Origin: Puniceicoccaceae bacterium
GTDB lineage: Bacteria; Verrucomicrobiota; Verrucomicrobiae; Opitutales; Coraliomargaritaceae
Length of the DNA: 10,268 nucleotides
Assembly (NCBI GenBank): GCA_902516225.1
Contig: CABXXS010000037.1
Location: 1-10,268, forward strand
Direction: 5' to 3'
Shown: positions 6,752 to 10,268 of the stretch, piece by piece
Layout of the letters: each line of letters starts with the position of its first letter
Numbering within the stretch: the stretch's first letter is position 1
Notes under the pieces: generated by a model
Seen by the model: only the letters and a program-made list of their open reading frames with translations
Database searches by the model: none
Told to the model about the DNA's origin: nothing
Translations under genes and position numbers: made by a program

Positions 6752-7147
6752 ATGAAACGCGATAAAAAGATCATACAACTGGCCAAAAAGCTAGTCGAGC
6801 TATCTAAAGAGGATGGTTTAGTTACTGAAGCTAGAGTTGTTGAAGTGCTTGCTGGACTAAAACAAATTAGACACCGAAGTTATCTTATTATTTTAAAAAC
6901 TTTCCTAGTTCGTCTTCGCCGTGAGTTAGCCTTACAAACAGCTGTTGTATCTACACCCAATTTATTGAGTGAGGAGACTCTTGAGAAAATCTCTACTAAA
7001 TATAGCGCAATTTATGGACGCACTATTAGCGCGGAGGTTGAAGAAGATACCTCTCTAATTGCCGGTGTTCGCGTAAGGGTGGGGGATGACCTCTATGATG
7101 CCTCTGTTGCTGGGCGCCTACAGCGACTTGCTGATTGCGTCGGCTGA
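6752..7147 (+). CDS. atpH: ATP synthase F1 subunit delta, short form
   Basis: A 131-residue protein of the peripheral stalk linking subunit b to the top of the alpha/beta head. The C-terminal part is diagnostic: DTSLIAGVRVRVGDDLYDAS (99-118) followed by VAGRLQRLAD, closely matching the end of delta subunits, with a preceding LLSEETLEKI helix (71-80). Bacterial delta is usually about 175-185 residues. By hand comparison with E. coli delta about 45 residues of the N-terminal helical bundle are missing. Residues 7-35 still resemble the first helices, so the loss may be internal. An in-frame TAA just before the ATG (6746-6748) rules out a longer start. Position between atpF and atpA is canonical for atpH. 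Confidence 0.88.
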   Translation: MKRDKKIIQLAKKLVELSKEDGLVTEARVVEVLAGLKQIRHRSYLIILKTFLVRLRRELALQTAVVSTPNLLSEETLEKISTKYSAIYGRTISAEVEEDTSLIAGVRVRVGDDLYDASVAGRLQRLADCVG

Positions 7148-7201
7148 TCTTTAAAAAATTTAAACTCTATAAAAATCTGTATAATTTAATTCCCATAAAC
7201 A

Positions 7202-8746
7202 ATGAGCTCAATAGTTGAAAAAATCGAAAAAGAGATCGCTAGCTTCGAGGCCGGTGCAGTCAAATCTAATACTGGTACGATCGTCTCAATTGCCGACGGT
7301 GTAGCCAAGCTCGAAGGCTTGTCTGGTGTAATGTACAATGAGATGGTCGATTTTGGCGATGGTATCTTTGGAATTGCCTTAAACCTTGAAGAAGACGAGG
7401 TCGGCTGTGTGATCCTAGGAGATTACTCTAAATTAAAGGAAGGTGATAAAGCCTCGACTTCGGGTAAACTTCTTTCCGTTCCTGTAGGGATGGGATTACT
7501 AGGTCGTGTTGTCGATGCGATTGGTAGTCCGATCGATGGGAAGGGTCCTATTGATTCTTCCGAAAGCTACCCAGTCGATCAGGTAGCACCAGGTATTATT
7601 CCTCGTAAGTCGGTAGACCAACCCATGCAGACTGGAATCATGGCCATTGACTCGATGATACCGATCGGCCGCGGACAACGTGAGCTGATTATCGGTGACC
7701 GATCTACTGGTAAAACAACCATCGCTATCGATACCATCATTAACCAAGCGAAGATTAATAACCAACATCGTAATGAGGATGGCAGCTTTTCTGAAGACTT
7801 TCGTCCTGTCTACTCGATCTATGTGGCAGTCGGTCAGAAGAACTCCAATATTGCCCGTACGATTAGCGTCTTAGAAAATGCTGGTGCAATGGAATATACT
7901 ACCATCGTCTCAGCCTCTGCTGGCGATAACCCTGCTAATCAATACATTGCGCCTTTCTCAGGAGCTTCTATGGGTGAATACTTCATGCGTAATGGGATGG
8001 ATGCACTGATTGTTTACGATGATCTTTCTAAACAGGCGGTTGCTTATCGACAGATCTCACTTGTGCTAAAGCGCCCCTCTGGTCGTGAAGCCTATCCTGG
8101 TGATGTTTTTTACCTCCACTCCCGCCTTCTTGAGCGATCCGCACGAGTTAATGAGGACAACGGTAATGGTTCCCTTACTGCTCTTCCGATCATAGAGACA
8201 CAAGCTGGTGACGTTTCTGCTTACATTCCTACTAATGTGATCTCCATTACCGATGGCCAAGTCTTTCTTGAAACGGATCTCTTTAATCAAGGTATTCGCC
8301 CAGCAGTTTCCGTGGGTCTCTCCGTTTCCCGCGTAGGCTCGGCAGCGCAGATTAAAGCGATCAAAAAGGTGGCTGGTAAAGTGAAACTGCAACTCGCTCA
8401 GTTCCGAGAATTAGCTGCATTTGCGCAGTTCGGCTCTGACCTAGACGCTAAGACTAAGGCTCAATTGGAGCGTGGGTCTCGTGTGGTAGAACTCTTTAAA
8501 CAAGTTGCTTTCAATCCGATTCCCGTGGAGGTTCAGTCCTCTCTAATCTGGGCAGTACAAAACGGGTTCTTTGATAGTATAGCTGTAAGTAAAATCGTCG
8601 AAGCAACGAGTAATCTACGCGAATTTCTTGAAACCCGAAGCTCTAAAATTATGGATTCTATTCGTTCTGAAAAAGTAATCAGCGATGAGTCTGAAGCCGC
8701 ACTTAAGGCTTCGCTCGAAGAGTGGACTGCCAGCTTCATAGATTAG
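7202..8746 (+). CDS. atpA: ATP synthase F1 subunit alpha
   Basis: A 514-residue non-catalytic nucleotide-binding subunit of the F1 head, alternating with beta. The P-loop is GDRSTGKT at 165-172, with serine where glutamine is nearly universal (GDRQTGKT). Walker B is ALIVYDD (268-274), and the arginine finger that reaches into the beta catalytic site is R377 in [14 protein letters not shown] (370-383). An insertion of about 12 residues relative to E. coli lies after the P-loop helix (around 186-202) before IYVAVGQK; mitochondrial and Bacteroidota alphas carry inserts at the same place. The N-terminal crown and C-terminal helical domain are complete and length is typical. The 54-base spacer upstream is A/T-rich without a Shine-Dalgarno sequence. 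Confidence 0.97.
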   Translation: MSSIVEKIEKEIASFEAGAVKSNTGTIVSIADGVAKLEGLSGVMYNEMVDFGDGIFGIALNLEEDEVGCVILGDYSKLKEGDKASTSGKLLSVPVGMGLLGRVVDAIGSPIDGKGPIDSSESYPVDQVAPGIIPRKSVDQPMQTGIMAIDSMIPIGRGQRELIIGDRSTGKTTIAIDTIINQAKINNQHRNEDGSFSEDFRPVYSIYVAVGQKNSNIARTISVLENAGAMEYTTIVSASAGDNPANQYIAPFSGASMGEYFMRNGMDALIVYDDLSKQAVAYRQISLVLKRPSGREAYPGDVFYLHSRLLERSARVNEDNGNGSLTALPIIETQAGDVSAYIPTNVISITDGQVFLETDLFNQGIRPAVSVGLSVSRVGSAAQIKAIKKVAGKVKLQLAQFRELAAFAQFGSDLDAKTKAQLERGSRVVELFKQVAFNPIPVEVQSSLIWAVQNGFFDSIAVSKIVEATSNLREFLETRSSKIMDSIRSEKVISDESEAALKASLEEWTASFID

Positions 8747-8779
8747 GTCTTACTTTTGTTTAAACTTTAATTCACAATC

Positions 8780-9676
8780 ATGCCTAACCTTCGTGACATT
8801 CGACGCCGCATTAAGTCGGTAAAAAATACCCGGCAGATTACACGTGCGATGCAACTTGTTTCATCTTCCAAGATGAAGCGTGCTCAAGATGCTGCAGTCG
8901 CCGGTCGCCCTTACGCACTGCTGCTAGCTGACTTGTTAGACACTGTAGGTGAAAAACTTAATCTCTCGGGGGCTACTATAGAGCACCAATTCTTTGAAAA
9001 ACGAGAAGTTAAAACTCGTGGCATTCTCATCTTATCTACAGATAAGGGTTTATGTGGTCCTCTAAATACCAATCTTTTTCGCAAAGTAGTAGAGGAAGTA
9101 AAGGGCGATGCGAAATTCATCGCTGTAGGTCGTAAAGCAACACAGTTTATTTCTCGATCTCAGCGCGATTTGATAGCTGACTTTACTATTTCCGATAAGG
9201 CTAGTTTTTCTGAAATCCGCCCGATGCTAAAGCTCATGATAGATGCTTACATCAGCGGTGATATCGATACAATTGAAGTTGCTTATCCGAGTTTTGTGAA
9301 CGTCCTAGTGCAAGTACCAGTTATTCAGTCTCTTCTCCCGATTGTAGATCTTCGAGAAGTGTTGGATGAACTTAAGAAACGCGTTAAGGGTGGGGATGAT
9401 GTTTTAAAAGCGCGTTCTGATAAGCGTGAAATGACTTTTGAGCCCACGCCGGAAGAATTGCTCGCTCAGTTACCCGATCTATATGTCAAAATTATAATCT
9501 ATCAGCTACTGCTAGAGACCCGCGCTGCGGAGTACTCTGCCCGAATGGTAGCGATGAAGGCAGCTACTGATAATGCGTCGACCCTAGTAGATGATCTAAC
9601 TCTAGATTATAACAAGGCTCGTCAGGCTGCAATTACCCAAGAAATTCTCGAGATCGCTGCATCGGCCGCAGCCTAA
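8780..9676 (+). CDS. atpG: ATP synthase F1 subunit gamma
   Basis: A 298-residue central stalk subunit that rotates inside the alpha/beta head. The N-terminal helix carries the signature [20 protein letters not shown] (7-26), then [21 protein letters not shown] (86-96) is the conserved LCG core motif. The C-terminal helix has the matching [18 protein letters not shown] segment and [20 protein letters not shown] (273-292), which forms the coiled coil with the N-terminal helix. Length is typical (about 285-300). It lies 33 bases after atpA and 46 before atpD. No cyanobacterial or plastid-type regulatory cysteine insert is present. Confidence 0.97.
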   Translation: MPNLRDIRRRIKSVKNTRQITRAMQLVSSSKMKRAQDAAVAGRPYALLLADLLDTVGEKLNLSGATIEHQFFEKREVKTRGILILSTDKGLCGPLNTNLFRKVVEEVKGDAKFIAVGRKATQFISRSQRDLIADFTISDKASFSEIRPMLKLMIDAYISGDIDTIEVAYPSFVNVLVQVPVIQSLLPIVDLREVLDELKKRVKGGDDVLKARSDKREMTFEPTPEELLAQLPDLYVKIIIYQLLLETRAAEYSARMVAMKAATDNASTLVDDLTLDYNKARQAAITQEILEIAASAAA

Positions 9677-9692
9677 AAATATAACACCTTAA

Positions 9693-10268
<576 letters not shown>

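Noticed and set aside
7499..8392. Long antisense frames inside atpA (7499-7768 and 8066-8392)
   Set aside because: They lie wholly within a highly conserved gene and encode no recognisable motifs; they are shadows of atpA codon use.

Overview
The window is a chromosomal housekeeping region made of three blocks. The left end carries a five-gene minus-strand run: grpE, dnaJ, purN and prmA, then a RodZ-like helix-turn-helix gene cut by the window edge. The middle holds a plus-strand trmB and a small minus-strand membrane protein gene. The right half is the F-type ATP synthase operon in the order atpB-atpE-atpF-atpH-atpA-atpG-atpD, with atpD cut by the right edge. I see no mobile elements, CRISPR arrays, rRNA or tRNA genes, and no convincing intrinsic terminator.

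The organism is a bacterium. Three things are compatible with a Verrucomicrobiota (Opitutae-like) genome: the overall protein character, signal-peptide-like N-termini on ATP synthase subunits a and b, and A/T-rich leaders that mostly lack Shine-Dalgarno sequences. This placement rests on recalled family resemblance, not on a search, and is tentative.

Layout: 1-219 (-) RodZ-like gene, partial, with its own putative promoter at 266-294. 326-1231 (-) prmA, 1246-1827 (-) purN, 1843-3012 (-) dnaJ and 3019-3594 (-) grpE are spaced by 6 to 15 bases and look like one transcript starting upstream of grpE. A 225-base divergent spacer (3595-3819) separates grpE from trmB and carries a heat-shock-like promoter for grpE. 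3820-4419 (+) is trmB. 4471-4698 (-) encodes a predicted single-span membrane protein. The 176-base spacer 4699-4874 contains a perfect 14-bp palindrome overlapping a candidate promoter for the ATP synthase operon. The atp genes follow from 4875 to the window end with spacers of 29 to 93 bases.

Working together: GrpE and DnaJ are co-chaperones of DnaK, which is not encoded here, and no hrcA is seen. PurN acts in purine synthesis, PrmA methylates ribosomal protein L11 and TrmB methylates tRNA G46. AtpB, AtpE and AtpF form the membrane Fo part, AtpH links stator to head, and AtpA, AtpD and AtpG form most of the F1 head and rotor. Residues of the c subunit point to proton rather than sodium coupling.

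I found no new multigene system. The points most worth a second look are the palindrome before atpB, a poly-lysine tail on DnaJ, an unusually short delta subunit, a serine in the AtpA P-loop and the general lack of Shine-Dalgarno sites.
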